Shown: positions 23,729-35,748 of the stretch, in pieces
How positions within the stretch are numbered: the first letter of the stretch is position 1
Layout: every line of letters begins with the position of its first letter
Source of the DNA: Pochonia chlamydosporia 170
Lineage: Eukaryota; Ascomycota; Sordariomycetes; Hypocreales; Clavicipitaceae
Assembly (NCBI RefSeq): GCF_001653235.2
Contig: NC_035796.1
Span: forward strand, 1,488,001-1,552,000
Length of the DNA stretch: 64,000 nucleotides
Reading direction: 5' to 3'
Translations under genes and position numbers: made by a program
The notes under the pieces: generated by a model
Told to the model about the DNA's origin: nothing
The model's input: only the letters and a program-made list of their open reading frames with translations
The model's database searches: none

Positions 23729-26700
23729 CTACTCGACAGAAGCGCCAGTCCGTGTGACTTCGTCGGCTGCGTTGGCAACCTCAATCTGAGCGGCTTCGAA
23801 TGTTGCTCGAACCCAGTCTGCAAGACGGTTCTTTTCCATGTACTGATTGAGAAGCTTATCCTCCCAATTCATGGCATCGATCAATTTGGACTGCTCGTTG
23901 TCGGCGAATCCCTGGAAACGGCGGTCTAAATGATCCGTAAAGGCACCCAGGGCTTCTTGGGGCTGCATTGGCCGGAAGGGATCGCGAGGGTCCTCTGGTG
24001 ACAATCATGTTAGTACAGTCGTTCAATGGAGATACTTGTCATGACTCAGCAGCACTTACGGTACCGGATGCAGTCCGTTAGCATAGCAAACAATTCCGTC
24101 TCAGCAAGTCGCTCAACAACCTCTCGATCGTCCTTGAGTTGAGTGTCATTGATTTTAGCCCAGTCGTCTCGGATGAAGAGCCTCCTCCAGATAAGTCTCT
24201 TGGCTTGTTTGATTTCGTCAGAGTGGCAACTGTTATTCGCAACTTTGAGGGCCAACCAAAACGGATCCGCAATCTCATCCCTAGCCTCAGGTTTCAGAGA
24301 TACGAGGGTCAGCATGTCAATGAGATACATGGGGTGGAGTGCTTGGTGGTCGAGGAGCTTCTCCATTCCATCGGAGAACAATTGAAGAAGTGCCTTTTGT
24401 CGTCGAGGGATGTTGGTGCTATGGCCATCGATAGCAAATGATAGGGCGGCAGCTTTATCGACGGCGGTTCGAGTGCACGGAGCGATTTGGCTGTAGAGCT
24501 GATCCTGGATTCGTACAACAATAAGCTCATTGTCAACTCGGCGGAGGCGCTCGTCGCGACGCGCATCGTCAGACTTGACTGTGAATGAGCTAGGCTCCTT
24601 AGACTCGGCCTCGGCTTCAGCCAAGAGTGCGAGTTTACCGAGACTGAGCTCAATCTTCTTCTTCCACACTTGGTCTTCATTTTGGAGAGCTAGGTCAACC
24701 AGGGTACTGGCAGCGTGATCGACGTCCTTTTCTTGTTGAACATCGTTGATCCAGGAAATTCGAGCAAGTTCCGGCCGGCTCCGGAGGAATTTCGTTTTGA
24801 AGCCAAGGGTGTCGAGATCGAACTCCAAGACCGATTCGACGCCATGCTTGTCAAGCAGGTACTCGTAGACGGGGAAGGCAAAAGGCTCGCCGTACCTGGC
24901 AAAGCTATCCTCCAGCTCAGTCTTCTTGGCTTGCTTCAGGTTCTTCAGGCTCTGGGTTTCTGCAGCAGATAGCGATGTGTCTTCCAAGCTGCCCTCCAAA
25001 ACTTCCATGTGCTCAAGCAGGATCACGGCTAAGGCGTTGAGACACCCGTGCTTGTCAGCAATCGCTGCAGCCTGGTCCCATTTGCCGGCTCGGCCAAGGG
25101 CAATTGGCCTATCATTTCTGTAGGTGTCGTATGCCTTGGCAAAGTCTTCAACCGTTGCTCTGGCGGTAGAGTTGACCATTCCCCACCTCGCACACTCTAA
25201 GACAGACGTGAGCATCGTGTCTGTCAACAGTGGCAATTCGTCAAAAATCTTGCCCACAATGACAGGGTCCGGCATGTTGGGCTCGCTTGGGCCATCTCGT
25301 AAGTGCTCATGCTTCCTGAGCCATTGCTCACACAATTCTGAGAGTCGCCTAATACCAGTCGCCACGTGTACGCAGCCGGTCCAAGGTTCCGGTAATCCTT
25401 TGTAGCCATCTCGCAGGATGCCCATGCGCAGTTGCTCCTTTCCAAGTCCGTAAAAGGAGAGATTTCTCTTGCGAAACTCGTGTGCCCCGGCCTGTGCGGT
25501 AATGTTGATTTCCACAGCTTCGCGAAGTAGAACATTGAGCTTGATGTCATCCAGCAGCTTCTCGGTGTAGAGGGCTTTGATAACTTGATATGCAAAAGCA
25601 ACGAATAGTTCAAGTCGGAAAACGTCATTGACAAACCAATGGCGCACACGATCGACCTCTCCAATGCTGGCGATGGGGTTACTCTTGTGGTCCTGGTGAA
25701 TGAATTCGACGATCCACCCAATGATGCTCTTCTTGTCTTCGGCCGGTCGAGCGGCAGTAAAGACCTCGTGGCGTTTCCACAGCATGGCGGCAACCTGCAT
25801 CTTTTCTGCATTAAAAAGCAGATTCCACCGCGTCTTGCGATCTAGGTCAGCGCCAATAGTATTGAGGTATTGCATGAGTCTCTGCAGGGCATTGGAACGG
25901 GCCAAAAGATTGTCCTCTACAGATGCTGGAAGTGTTGATATATACGTGGTGGTGGAGCTGAGAATCTCATGGCTAACTTGAAGGGCGGCCTCGCACATCT
26001 GCTCATTGGTAAACTTGATATCCTGTCGCTTGTCAAAGTTGAGGGGAGTGTCCTTCTTGGCTCCAAAGAACACGGCTTGCTCTAACTTGCTTTTAGCTGA
26101 TACTTTGGGGGGTTGTTCGCTCGCAAACTTGTCTACATCAGTCGTGACAATGCGTACAACGCCAGCGCCGCGCACCATCAGCACCACAGCAGGATTTTTG
26201 ATCTTGGTACGCATGGTGCGGCTCTCTTCATGGCCAGAGGACGGCGCTAGTTCTTCAAAGCCTGACCCAACAATTTCGTGGATGTTATCTTCCCGAAAGT
26301 CAACCACGTCCTCAAAGGAAGGCGTCAGGATGTGATTGTCCGATTGTAATTGTGAGTCTGGCGATTCGGGGGAAATGGCGACGGACGCAATTACGGCAGC
26401 GCGGTCGAAAACAGCAAAGGCTACCAGAGCAGGTCGAGGCAGGTACACACGGGGTCTGATGGTTTGATTCGGATCCGAGGCGGTGATGGCGGTTGAATAC
26501 GAGGTAATTGGACGTATCATTCCCACCTGGCAGTCCTTGGGGGTCAAAATCACCTCCACCAGTGCATACCTGGAGACACTTCGTCGAGTCAGACACACCA
26601 GCAGCAATAGGTGTTGTACCAAAGGGTTATCGGTTGCCATTGCATCGCTTAATCTGCTGAGCTCCAAATATTTGGACTCGAGACCCTTGGGAACATAGGT

Positions 26701-28009
26701 ACAGTCCAAGGCTTCGAAAGATTCGGCCGGGAAATCTTTGCTGAAGGGGTCGTTTTCCTGAAGCGCGGATACCAGTCGATCCCGCATGTCCGCTTCGCCA
26801 ATTGGTTCATTATGGCCGCCTCGATGAATTCTCCAAGCTTGCAGTTTACCTTTGCTAGTTAACGCGACAATATTTCGTTCTCCAACGCGCGACGATCTGT
26901 CGGCTCTGACCGCGGCGATGTCGCCTCGAAGAGACAAATGGGAAAATGCGTGACGAATGCTTCCAAAGATACCTCCAGAAGTCGGTGAAAGATTTGTTCT
27001 TAGGAATTGTACCGAGATCGCTGGCCGTCCGTGGCTGTCTCGAACGCTCATGTACGCCAGTCTTCCCGTGTTAAAGGTCAACACAAAACCTGCAGATTCA
27101 GCATTGGTAATGCCAACGACCTTTTCCCCTGAAGACATTCCAGAAATCACATGTTCGACTCCAGAGCGGTCCTTCTTGATGAAGGCAAAAGTGGCAGCGC
27201 TGGATATCGATTCCCAAAAGACGACTTTGCCACTCCCAGACATGACAACGACAAGACCTGGTTCTGTGGATGACGCCGAGGGTGAGACAAGACATCCTAC
27301 GGGTAGCGGATCGCTTGGTTTTGATGCAGACGGCAGGGTGAATGTGAAGGTTTCGGGAGATTGTGAAGTCGAGTTGTAAGCCCAAACGATGGCATGTGCT
27401 GCTGTCAGGCTCAGAGCGTATCCAGGGTTGGAGAATATATCGGCCTGTTGGCTGCCTGTATATTTGGACAATGAGTTAGCGATGACAGAGCAAGAAGAAC
27501 TTAGGTAGACTTGGATCACTCACCTGACCAGTCGGACCGTATTCTGTCTGGCAAGGCAGGTAATTTCGAAACGGTGAATGCGCTCGTGCTCGTCTATTAT
27601 TTGAAATGTTAGCGTCGAAGGGGTACGGGTAGATTTCAACATCTGGAAGCGTAATCAGTGACTGGCGCGTTGAACCTACCAGTACGAGACTACCATCGCC
27701 CTTATTGGCGGCACGATCTCCATGTTTTGATTTTTTTGCTCGCACGTTCAATTCTTTACGAGGCGTTGGATGAAAATTCTCTGAAGGGGAATCCTGCTTA
27801 GGGTCCAAGGACGCGATCTTATCTGCCTTGGCGGCCTCGACCATTTCTGGTTGTACATCGGGGTTGACAAAAGTTTGCTCGGTGAGAGGCAGGCGTTGGC
27901 GCTTAGCCTTTGGTTGCTGAACGAGGCTGTCAGAGCTCTTGGGCCTCTGACGACGGCGAGATCTTGTCGCGGTGGCCGGACCGCCCTCTCCGACCGAGGG
28001 ATTGAACAT
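23729..28009 (-). CDS. NUP133: nucleoporin Nup133
   Basis: Four exons, 28009-27680, 27593-27524, 27455-24060 and 23994-23729, give 1353 residues, the usual fungal length. Nup133 is a Y-complex (Nup84 complex) scaffold of the nuclear pore. Residues 1-110 are basic and polar with KAKRQR. The N-terminal beta-propeller follows (SQQADIFSNPGYALSLT and later FTFTLPS, VVVMSGSGKVVFWES). The C-terminal alpha-helical stack contains VRHWFVNDVFRLELFVAFAYQVIK and GRAGKWDQAAAIADKHG, and the end reads YQDPRDPFRP after the last splice. The start is the first in-frame ATG; the open frame upstream has none. The three introns have GTAGGT, GTGAGT and GTAAGT donors. It is divergent from AFG1. Confidence 0.93.
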
Positions 28010-28939
28010 TTCGAATGCTTTGGGAGGCTGTTGTGGTCCCAGGTAGTCGCGATTGATGCCTAGATTTGTGTGGTGATGGGGAGGAAGATGGAAACGGGGG
28101 CAACGAGATGGCGGACCGAAGTCAGATCGACATGTCGAGATGGCCACGCAAAAAGGCACGACAAGTCGGATGAAGCGCCCAGGGGAGGAGGATGGATGAA
28201 CAAAACAGAATGCGCAACGATGCGTGCGTGGTGATGGTAGGGCAGCAGCGCAGATGAGAAGCAAGACAAGATTTGGTGGAGAGAGTCAAGGTCTGGTGTC
28301 AACTGCAAGTGGCCAAGTCCAATTCTGGTTAACTCAAGAAGCAATGGCCTCAAGGTGCTGGTTTGCGGCGTAGCGATCAGCTATTGGCCCGATGTTGTGC
28401 TTGAAAAACAAATCGACGCTGGTGTACTCCGTACAGTGGCAGCCAGTCGCAGGCAGCTCCTGCCAGTCTTACCAAAAAAAGTTGCGAGTGACCGCCTTCT
28501 GGTTTGTCGTCGCGCAGCAGCCTTAGCTCAGGCCAGAGCTCACATGCAGTACCTGCCGCGGGCCGGTGGGGATGCGGCGACTCAAAGTACCGAAGTACTT
28601 TCACCAAGTACCACCATACCACAGCTCTGCTGACTGGACTTGACGTTGTGTTCGTGCCTCGTGCCTCATTCAGCCTCATCCGTCACCACACCACATCTTA
28701 ATCTGGTAAGTACAGCCAATCAGCCATTGCAGCCGCAAAACAGGTCGACAGCCGGACAAATGCTTTTTCGATAAACCAATTTCAAGTTATACATGCATGG
28801 CCAGTCACGAACATAGCTGCAAACATACTCTGCCAATATGATAACTTGCGCTGTTCGATGAACATCAAGCCCTTCTCATCTCGGGCTCGGTGCCTCATAC
28901 AAGACATCACCATGAGGGATACACCCACAAAACAACAAA
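28010..28939. promoter_or_regulatory. shared upstream region of Nup133 and AFG1
   Basis: 930 bases between divergent starts. Contains a GTACTCCGTAC motif (28424-28434) and several GTACC/AGTAC words around 28585-28615. No factor can be named. Confidence 0.4.
28424..28434. repeat. GTACTCCGTAC motif, copy 2
   Basis: Exact copy of the 11-base motif at 12176, here inside the Nup133/AFG1 divergent region. Confidence 0.7.
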
Positions 28940-30868
28940 ATGAGACGTTTCTCGACGGCAGTAACCATCACCGACCCCTTGGTCAAATATCAAACCCTAG
29001 TCAAAACCGGCATATATTCACCCGACCCAGCTCAGCACAGATTGGCACGGCATCTGAGGGACATCTATCTGCGCATCAAAGATTACGCACCCCGTACAGA
29101 ATATCGTCAAAGGTTAAACCAAGCGGCACGTCTGACAGAGCCGAAGCTCCCGGACGATGAAGAAGCAGGCAATATTCTTGCCTTACGAAATCACAGTATA
29201 TGGCGTAATCCACTATTCAAACACCTTATCCCAGCTGCCGGAGACCGCGATAGCCTAGCCCTTACGCGAGTGCTAAGTAACCATGAGACTGCCATAGAAA
29301 TAGACTCCCCCAAGGGTCTGTTTCTCTCAGGAGAAGTGGGAACGGGGAAATCGATGCTCCTCGACCTGTTGGCAGATGGTTTGCCGACGAAACGCAAACG
29401 ACGCTGGCACTTCAACACCTTCATGCTCTACACATTTGCGCAGCTCGACAAACATAGGGAATCGCACGTCAACTCAGCAACCCCTGATTCGGAGTTCTCA
29501 CTGATATGGATGGCCAAGAAACTCGTGGACGAGTCTCCTATACTCTTTCTGGATGAGTTTCAACTACCCGACCGGGCAGCAAGCAAGATTCTCAGCCACC
29601 TGTTCATTGCATTCTTTCAGTTGGGCGGTGTCCTGGTCGCGTCATCGAATCGAATGCCAGAAGAACTGCAGAAGGCGACAGGTATCGATTATACCCCTGG
29701 CCCTGCGAAGGGACTGATGAGCAAGATTTTCGGTGGCAGCACTCGGTACAGGGGAGAACTGTATGGCCAAACCAGCGACTTTGCAAACTTTTTAGAAGTT
29801 TTGAAAGCTAGATGCGATTTCTGGCAAATGGAGGGAGCTACGGATTGGAGGAGGAGAGAAGATATTGATGGCGCAAAGGTGTATACTCAAACTGACTATG
29901 GCGCTGGATTACCTGGTGCAACACACGACGAAAACAGCGTGGAGAAAAGCGTTTCCACTACGCGCAACTTGCCACAAAACTACTACATAACCGAAAGCCT
30001 GGGCCCGGAATTCGATCAACGGACCAAAACCATCGTCGGATGGAATAACCCGGGGCATATCCCCTGGATGTCATCCACCCTGACCGTCTACGGCCGCCCA
30101 GTTGTCACACCCCAACACTATAACGGGTGTGTATTCTGGACCTTCAACCACCTGGTCGAGTCATTCGGTCCAGCAGACTACATTACAATGGCCTCATCAT
30201 ACCACACATTCATAATCGACCAGGTTCCCACGTTGACCATGCTGCAAAAGAACGAAGCCCGCCGGTTCATCACATTCCTCGATGCCCTCTACGAAGCACG
30301 CTGTAAACTCATCATCAGAGCACAAGCCGGCCCCGATGACCTCTTTTTTCCAGAAAGCAAACCCAATCCAAACGCCAGCCTGAATCGTGCTCAGAATCCA
30401 TCTGCCAACGACGACGCAACTTACTCCGAGACCATTGCAGAAGTGTACCAGGACCAAATGTCCCCCTTCCGGCCAAACGTGTCATATTATGACACCAAAT
30501 CGTCCACCTCCCAATATGACCCTGACCAAGACTCCGACTTTGGACTGCAAAAGAAGAGCGTTGATTTCGGCAACACTAGTACCTTCACAGGCGAAGATGA
30601 GCGGTTTGCCTACAAGCGAGCCATTTCTCGCCTCTGGGAGCTCTGCAGTGCAACATGGCACGCCAGAACAGGAGACTGGTGGCAACCGCTACCTCTCGAA
30701 GCTAGACACTGGGAGGGCGGCCCTATCTCCCAACCAGCCGGTGACTCCATTGCCCCCAAGAAAATAGACACTGGTGAGAAAATGGGCGAAAGCATAGAAA
30801 TCGAAGTCGCAGGACTATCCAAATGGAAAGTAGACGACATGCGGAAACAATCCGCAGGCGAGAATTAA
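28940..30868 (+). CDS. AFG1: AFG1-family mitochondrial ATPase
   Basis: A single exon of 642 residues with AAAATG at the start. AFG1/LACE1 proteins are AAA-like P-loop ATPases of the mitochondrial inner membrane linked to turnover of respiratory-chain subunits. The N-terminus is MRRFSTAVTITDPL, a plausible short targeting sequence. Walker A is GEVGTGKS (131-138). Walker B is ILFLDEFQ (201-208), in the family-specific LDEFQLPDRA context. A sensor-like ASSNRMPEEL follows near 234. The middle (about 330-560) is longer than in animals and includes a polar segment rich in Asp/Ser, as in other filamentous fungi. The stop is only 113 bases from the convergent stop of Tca17, so the 3' UTRs probably overlap. 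Confidence 0.93.
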   Translation: MRRFSTAVTITDPLVKYQTLVKTGIYSPDPAQHRLARHLRDIYLRIKDYAPRTEYRQRLNQAARLTEPKLPDDEEAGNILALRNHSIWRNPLFKHLIPAAGDRDSLALTRVLSNHETAIEIDSPKGLFLSGEVGTGKSMLLDLLADGLPTKRKRRWHFNTFMLYTFAQLDKHRESHVNSATPDSEFSLIWMAKKLVDESPILFLDEFQLPDRAASKILSHLFIAFFQLGGVLVASSNRMPEELQKATGIDYTPGPAKGLMSKIFGGSTRYRGELYGQTSDFANFLEVLKARCDFWQMEGATDWRRREDIDGAKVYTQTDYGAGLPGATHDENSVEKSVSTTRNLPQNYYITESLGPEFDQRTKTIVGWNNPGHIPWMSSTLTVYGRPVVTPQHYNGCVFWTFNHLVESFGPADYITMASSYHTFIIDQVPTLTMLQKNEARRFITFLDALYEARCKLIIRAQAGPDDLFFPESKPNPNASLNRAQNPSANDDATYSETIAEVYQDQMSPFRPNVSYYDTKSSTSQYDPDQDSDFGLQKKSVDFGNTSTFTGEDERFAYKRAISRLWELCSATWHARTGDWWQPLPLEARHWEGGPISQPAGDSIAPKKIDTGEKMGESIEIEVAGLSKWKVDDMRKQSAGEN

Positions 30869-30981
30869 CAAAAACCAATGTATATAAAACCCCCCATAAA
30901 GCCACTGAAGGGAGTACATAAAATAAACACTGCCGGATATCATATACAACCCAAACGCCAGCCATGATTCCCCAACCATAC

Positions 30982-31584
30982 TCACAAACTCGTAACCCCA
31001 GGCGTCCACGCCTCCCCAATCCTCCTCATATCCCCATCAAACCGCCTACTCACAATCCTCTTGCCGCCCGCTCCCCCCACCGGCGCATGCTCATCCGGCT
31101 CATAGAACGGGTTCTGCAACAGTCTCACATACGCAGTCTGCATAGCCCTAAACACGGGCTTCATCTCCGTGTCCCGCAGCCCCGTGCCGGCCTGCCTCCC
31201 GCCCGCGTCTATCGTCCTGCCGCGCATGTCCACCACGCACACCATCCGCACTCCCGTGTTGGTCTCGTACCCGTACGCGGCGAGGCGGTCGTCGATCGCG
31301 TGCAGGAGACCCACGTCGCCGGAGAGGCCGACGCCTGAAGCGGTGTTTGCTTTGGCGCGCAGCTCGAAGACGTCGATGGTGGACGAGAGGAGGAGCGAGA
31401 ACTGGAGCGGGGTGCGGATGGGTGTGAAGGTGTTGGTTGTGGGATCGTGGGATGGGAAGATGGAGATGTGGAGGGGGTTGTTCTGCCGTTTTGTGAGTAG
31501 TTGGTGGCGATGAGGAAGGAGGGGGTTACGTACGTTGCGGCCAATGATGCCTAGGCAGGCGATTGAGGGGATTGCGGTGGTCAT
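30982..31584 (-). CDS. TCA17: TRAPP subunit Tca17 (TRAPPC2L-like)
   Basis: Exons 31584-31534 and 31482-30982 give 183 residues, joined through a 51-nt GTACGT...CAG intron. It belongs to the sedlin/longin family: IACLGIIGRNNNPLHIS at the start matches the TRAPPC2L first strand. A Leu-rich helix (LQFSLLLSSTIDVFELR) follows, then VRMVCVVDM and a C-terminal FRAMQTAYVRLLQNPFYEPDE helix diagnostic of the family. TRAPP complexes tether vesicles and act as Rab exchange factors at the Golgi. A Gly/Ala-rich insertion (about 145-160) is typical of fungal members. It is more like TRAPPC2L than Trs20 because of the ACLGIIG start. Mct1 lies upstream in the same direction. Confidence 0.85.
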   Translation of the reverse strand: MTTAIPSIACLGIIGRNVRNPLLPHRHQLLTKRQNNPLHISIFPSHDPTTNTFTPIRTPLQFSLLLSSTIDVFELRAKANTASGVGLSGDVGLLHAIDDRLAAYGYETNTGVRMVCVVDMRGRTIDAGGRQAGTGLRDTEMKPVFRAMQTAYVRLLQNPFYEPDEHAPVGGAGGKRIVSRRFDGDMRRIGEAWTPGVTSL

Positions 31585-31864
31585 GGTTGAGGTTGGTGAT
31601 GGTAAGGAGGAGGTTTTGATGATGGAGCTTGGATATGGGGAGCTTGGAGGTGTGGTGGGGCGTGGGGTTAGCTGCTTTGATCGACGACAAGTTGAAGTTT
31701 GGAAGCAGTATATAACAACACAAAAGTTCAATAAGTACCTAGGGAGAAGAGACGAATTTGAAAGTGTCCATTGTACAATGTATTCAACAGTATTAGCACG
31801 GCTAATCAACCACAAACACACATGTCTACTCCATAAAACCCACCGGATATCTAACAAACCAACT

Positions 31865-33204
31865 TCACTCATCATCAACACCCGCCGTCTCCTCCAACGC
31901 CCTCAAAACCTCCTCAATCTCGCTCGGATCCGTAATCGCCCAAACCCCACCTCCTTTGACAGAATCCCTCCCTCTCATACCAACCTCCTTACCCACGAGG
32001 TTCCTCCCAACCTTACCAGGCCCAATGCCAACCCACCGCCGAACCCTCTCCTGCTGGTCCAAATACCGAATGCTATCCCACCAGCGAACCGTCTCTAGGC
32101 ACCCCCTCGCCAACAACTCCTTCAACTGGTCCTTACTCCGAAACGGCCTCGCCGTCACGTTACTTATACACGGGATATCCCCGGGAAACGTGATGATATC
32201 CTCGCCCTCCCTGCCGGGCACGCGGCTCGTATCCTCCAGCAGGGCCTGCATCACCGCCACAGCCGGCTTCATAATCGGACTGTGAAACGGACTATCGCTA
32301 TGCAGCCTCACAGCGCGGGGGTCATGGCCGAGGAACTGTCGCACGTGCGCCATGAGCGTCGTGATGCGCTCAATGTTGCCGCTCAGCACAATCTGGTTCT
32401 TGCTGTTGATGTTCGCAATGAGGACCTGCTCAATGGGCGGGACGTGCTCGCTGCTCTCGCCCTTGTTCCCCGCGCTCGAGTGTCCCACGAAGTCGTGGAT
32501 CGCGGCGATCAAACTCCGCAGGTATTCTGGCTCCGTGATGATGGCCACCATGCCGTACTCCCCGCCGTATTGTTGTATCGCCTGCTTCGTGGCGTCGGAC
32601 ATGGCGGCCGCGCGACGCTTCACGAGGTACAGGCTGTCTTGGAATGTGATGTAGCCGCCGGCGACGAGGGCCGCGAACTCGCCTAGTGAGTGGCCGAGGG
32701 TTACGTCGAAGTTATTGGCGACGGTGAAGTTGAATTCGCGCTCGAGGATCTTGAGTATGACGATGGAGGTGGCCATGATGGCGGGCTGGGCGTTGGTGGT
32801 CTGCGTGAGGACCTTGGAGGGTCCGTTTTGGATCACCTCGGAGAGCTTGAAGCCGGCGTAGTGGTCGACTTCTTGGATGAGTTCGGTTGCGGTGGATGGG
32901 AAGGCTTCGAGCCATGGGGTTAGCATGCCGACTTTCTGGGTTCCCTGGCCTGGGTGAAGTGTCAATGAATGTGGTGAAATTTTGTCTAACGACGGGAATT
33001 GGGCTTCGAACCTGGAAAGAATATAGCCGTCTGCGGCCTCCTAGACCTCCGCGATACCTTGGACATGCATCGTCGCCCTTGTGAATAGGCGTCATCTTTG
33101 CCCGCAAGAATCGCGATGGCATGGCCGGGTAAGCGCTCACACGGCGTCCTGGTTGTCGCATGCCGCCATCGGGGGCGGAATGCACTACTACAAAGGCGCT
33201 GCAT
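31865..33204 (-). CDS. MCT1: mitochondrial malonyl-CoA:ACP transacylase
   Basis: Exons 33204-33012 and 32949-31865 give 425 residues. The enzyme moves malonyl from CoA to mitochondrial acyl carrier protein, feeding type II fatty-acid and lipoate synthesis. The N-terminus (MQRLCSSAFRPRWRHATTR) is Arg-rich without acids, fitting mitochondrial import. Family motifs are FFPGQGTQKVGM (62-73, split by the intron), the nucleophile elbow GHSLGE (Ser152) and the general-base His in SPFHSP (about 287). The intron donor is GTTCGA, weaker than elsewhere in the window. The Met chosen gives the best transit peptide; the frame is open further upstream. Compared with bacterial FabD (about 310 aa) it has extra loops, for example about residues 205-245. 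Confidence 0.92.
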
Positions 33205-33759
33205 AGCCGTGCCGAACGGCTTTGGTTGTGAAGTTCCAATGTTCACAGCAATGCGTTCATCCTGGCAATGGACAAGACACAACGCAGGAGCCAACGCCTT
33301 TGGTGATGATGTAGTGTCGTTGAGGCCAAGCCGGGCATCGCACGTGGGGCATCAAGTCACAGTACTGGTAAATCAACATTTCGATCAAATGGCACTGAGA
33401 TTGGACTGGAGCGATGGTAGCCGCCAAAATGGAGCCGCCAGGGGCTGCATTTGCCATCAAATTCCATGTCCCCAAAGGCCCAGTGGCCGCCCCCCACACG
33501 CCCCAATCTTGCAGCACATGCACCTCTGGATTGAATTGCTGGGGCACAGTTAAACCACTCAAGTGCTTGCAGTCAATGCTTCACTGGGCCGAGCTGTAAA
33601 TGAGTCAATGCTTCCACCCCATTGCATCAATTCAAGCCTATTGTCAGACACAAGCCTGCTTTCAACTTCCCAGTAAAAGACATGCCCGTAGATTGCCTCA
33701 CGTTTCAAATCTACCATCAAGAATATTAATTCGTTCAATTCATTCCTCATATCATGCCA

Positions 33760-35491
33760 TCAACACCGAAGCTCTACACCACCCTTACTAACTGTCAAAT
33801 ACTTGACCCCTTTGTATGGTTTAATGCCCTCCCCCAAACCCCTGCTTTTCCGTGTATCTATCAAAATGCTATCCACCTTCAATCCGCTCGCCAGCCACCC
33901 TTTGACCGTAAAACTTGCCGACACTGAACTCGGCATGAGAATCTTGTTTTGCGCCACCTTCTTCGCGTCCTGCTCGTTACTGTTGTCCGGCTTGCTCTCC
34001 GTCTTGGCCGTCGCACTTTGATATGGCTCATTGTACGAATAGTCGTTGTTGAATGCAAATCCACTTGGGTCAAATTCGTTTGCCTCATCAACTAATGACC
34101 CAACCACTGTGCAGCGAAGCCCGAAATGCGTCGTCGGTCCTGACAGTTCCTTGGTGGGCACATGCCACTCCAAAACTCTTTCTCCAGGGTTGAAGCTGGC
34201 GTCCCCGCGACTCGGCCGAATATCAGAAAGGTTCCTCACGTCCTCCGGTAGTGGAATTGTAATGGTCAACTCCTCTAGTAAGGGAGAAGCAGGGGAACCG
34301 GGATGCGGTGATCCCACTCGTCCTGACCCAATCCCTCTTCCAAACTGACTTGAACCCGATGAGCTCTGGCTCCCCAGAATCTTGTTCACCTGTAGTCTGA
34401 CTTCAAATTCCGACCCCGCTGGGCCTAGCCCAGTCTTCATCTCCAAATTGACCGGTAGTTTAAGATTATTCGCGCTCAAGCTGCCACTCTTCCCACTCGT
34501 AAACGGCAGCAAATCCACTTCATATCCCGCCAAAATAAACCGACCATCCGGCGGTATAAAGCTCAATTCCCCAGGCCTCTCCTTCCATCTATTCAGACGC
34601 ACACAGGGGTGGAAAACAGGCAGTTCCATGATGCCCCCGATATTGTGCTTCCCCGACGGGCTGCTCAAAGTCAACGTAATATCCGGCACGCCAGTAACTT
34701 TTGCTGTGAATGCAATGGAGCCGTTTGCAAATGCGGCGAGTGGTCGCCCCGACGGTGCAAGCGTCACGGAAAGAGTCTCGATCACATCGGCGTACATTTC
34801 GTTCGACGTGTGTCGTACATTCGCTCGTCGCCAAGGTAACGCGGGCGTATTCGGTGCTGGTAAAGCAGGGGTATTTGTATTCGAGAAATTCGAGCCCAGG
34901 GGTGTTTTGCTATCCACGAATTCGTTAGTCCACAACAGCTCGTAGCCTCGTTCAGAAGACTTGCACCGACGTACCCTGGCAGGTTTATGCTCCCGAGCAA
35001 CTTGCCCATCCAACCTTCTATTTCAACATTTTCCCTCAATGCATTTGGTTCCGTGGTGCTTATGGTCCCCGCATCACACATCTCCGTAAGCAGTTGTGCT
35101 ACAACATCGTAGTTATTCTCAATCTTGACAGCGAGAAGCGGGGCACCAATGAAGTCCTCGAACGTATCGATCACCCTGTGTAGAAACTCGAGAACAAGGA
35201 GTGGTTCGATTTCTGTAGAAGAGGTCGCTAGGAATAAAAGGTTCGCGTGGGTTAAGCTAAATACAAGGGTGGCAGGGCTGGTGTTGGGTAGGTATATCAA
35301 GTTCGGTCTGGGAGTCGGATGCTCGAGATAGAGGGGCAGTACATGTGTGCCTGAGAGTGGCCGGCCAGTGTAGGTATGCGACAGAATGGGGCTCCTAGGT
35401 CTTGTCAATAACTACAGACAATCATCAATGGGCCATGGAACACGAACCTATTATCATCGTATATGTGCAGCGCCTCAATAACGCCGTTCAT
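33760..35491 (-). CDS. APM3: AP-3 adaptor complex mu subunit
   Basis: Exons 35491-35448, 35400-34975 and 34909-33760 give 539 residues. AP-3 sorts cargo from the Golgi or endosome to the vacuole. The N-terminus MNGVIEALHIYDD begins the longin-like mu domain, with VLEFLHRVIDTFEDF in exon 2. A linker rich in Asn/Thr/Pro follows the second intron. The mu-homology domain begins LPWRRANVRHTSNEMY and runs to the stop, with FHPCVRLNRW, LSFIPPDG and the terminal KPYKGVKYLT. Introns have GTTCGT and GTACGT donors. A Ser/Gly-rich insertion (about 350-385) is present. It is divergent from a DMAC1-like gene with only 257 bases between starts. Confidence 0.93.
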
Positions 35492-35748
35492 TTTGGCGAC
35501 TGCCACAGCTTGAAGCTTGTTAGGTGCTTCCAGATGCTCGTCCCCCACGCGACCAGTCAAGTATGACGGAGCAGGTCCAGCATGTGCTGACTAACCACCA
35601 AAGCAAGCTTGGTGACCAATAGCGCCATACATTGGAAGCTGCGAAGCAGGGGAGCTTCATGCAGCATCTTTGGAAAAGTTTCGAGAATCAACGTCAGGAT
35701 ATTGATATCTTTAGCTGTCACGCCATAGCATAGTCGACAATCGCAGAC
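35492..35748. promoter_or_regulatory. compact divergent promoter, Apm3 and DMAC1-like
   Basis: 257 bases separate two divergent start codons, so both promoters and leaders must lie here or overlap the opposite gene. No named element is visible. Confidence 0.5.

Noticed and set aside
28010..28264. N-terminal extension of Nup133
   Set aside because: The frame is open upstream but has no ATG and reads like leader sequence; the first ATG is at 28009.
31535..32098. 187-codon plus-strand frame
   Set aside because: It straddles the start of Tca17 and the end of Mct1 on the opposite strand and is a shadow of them.
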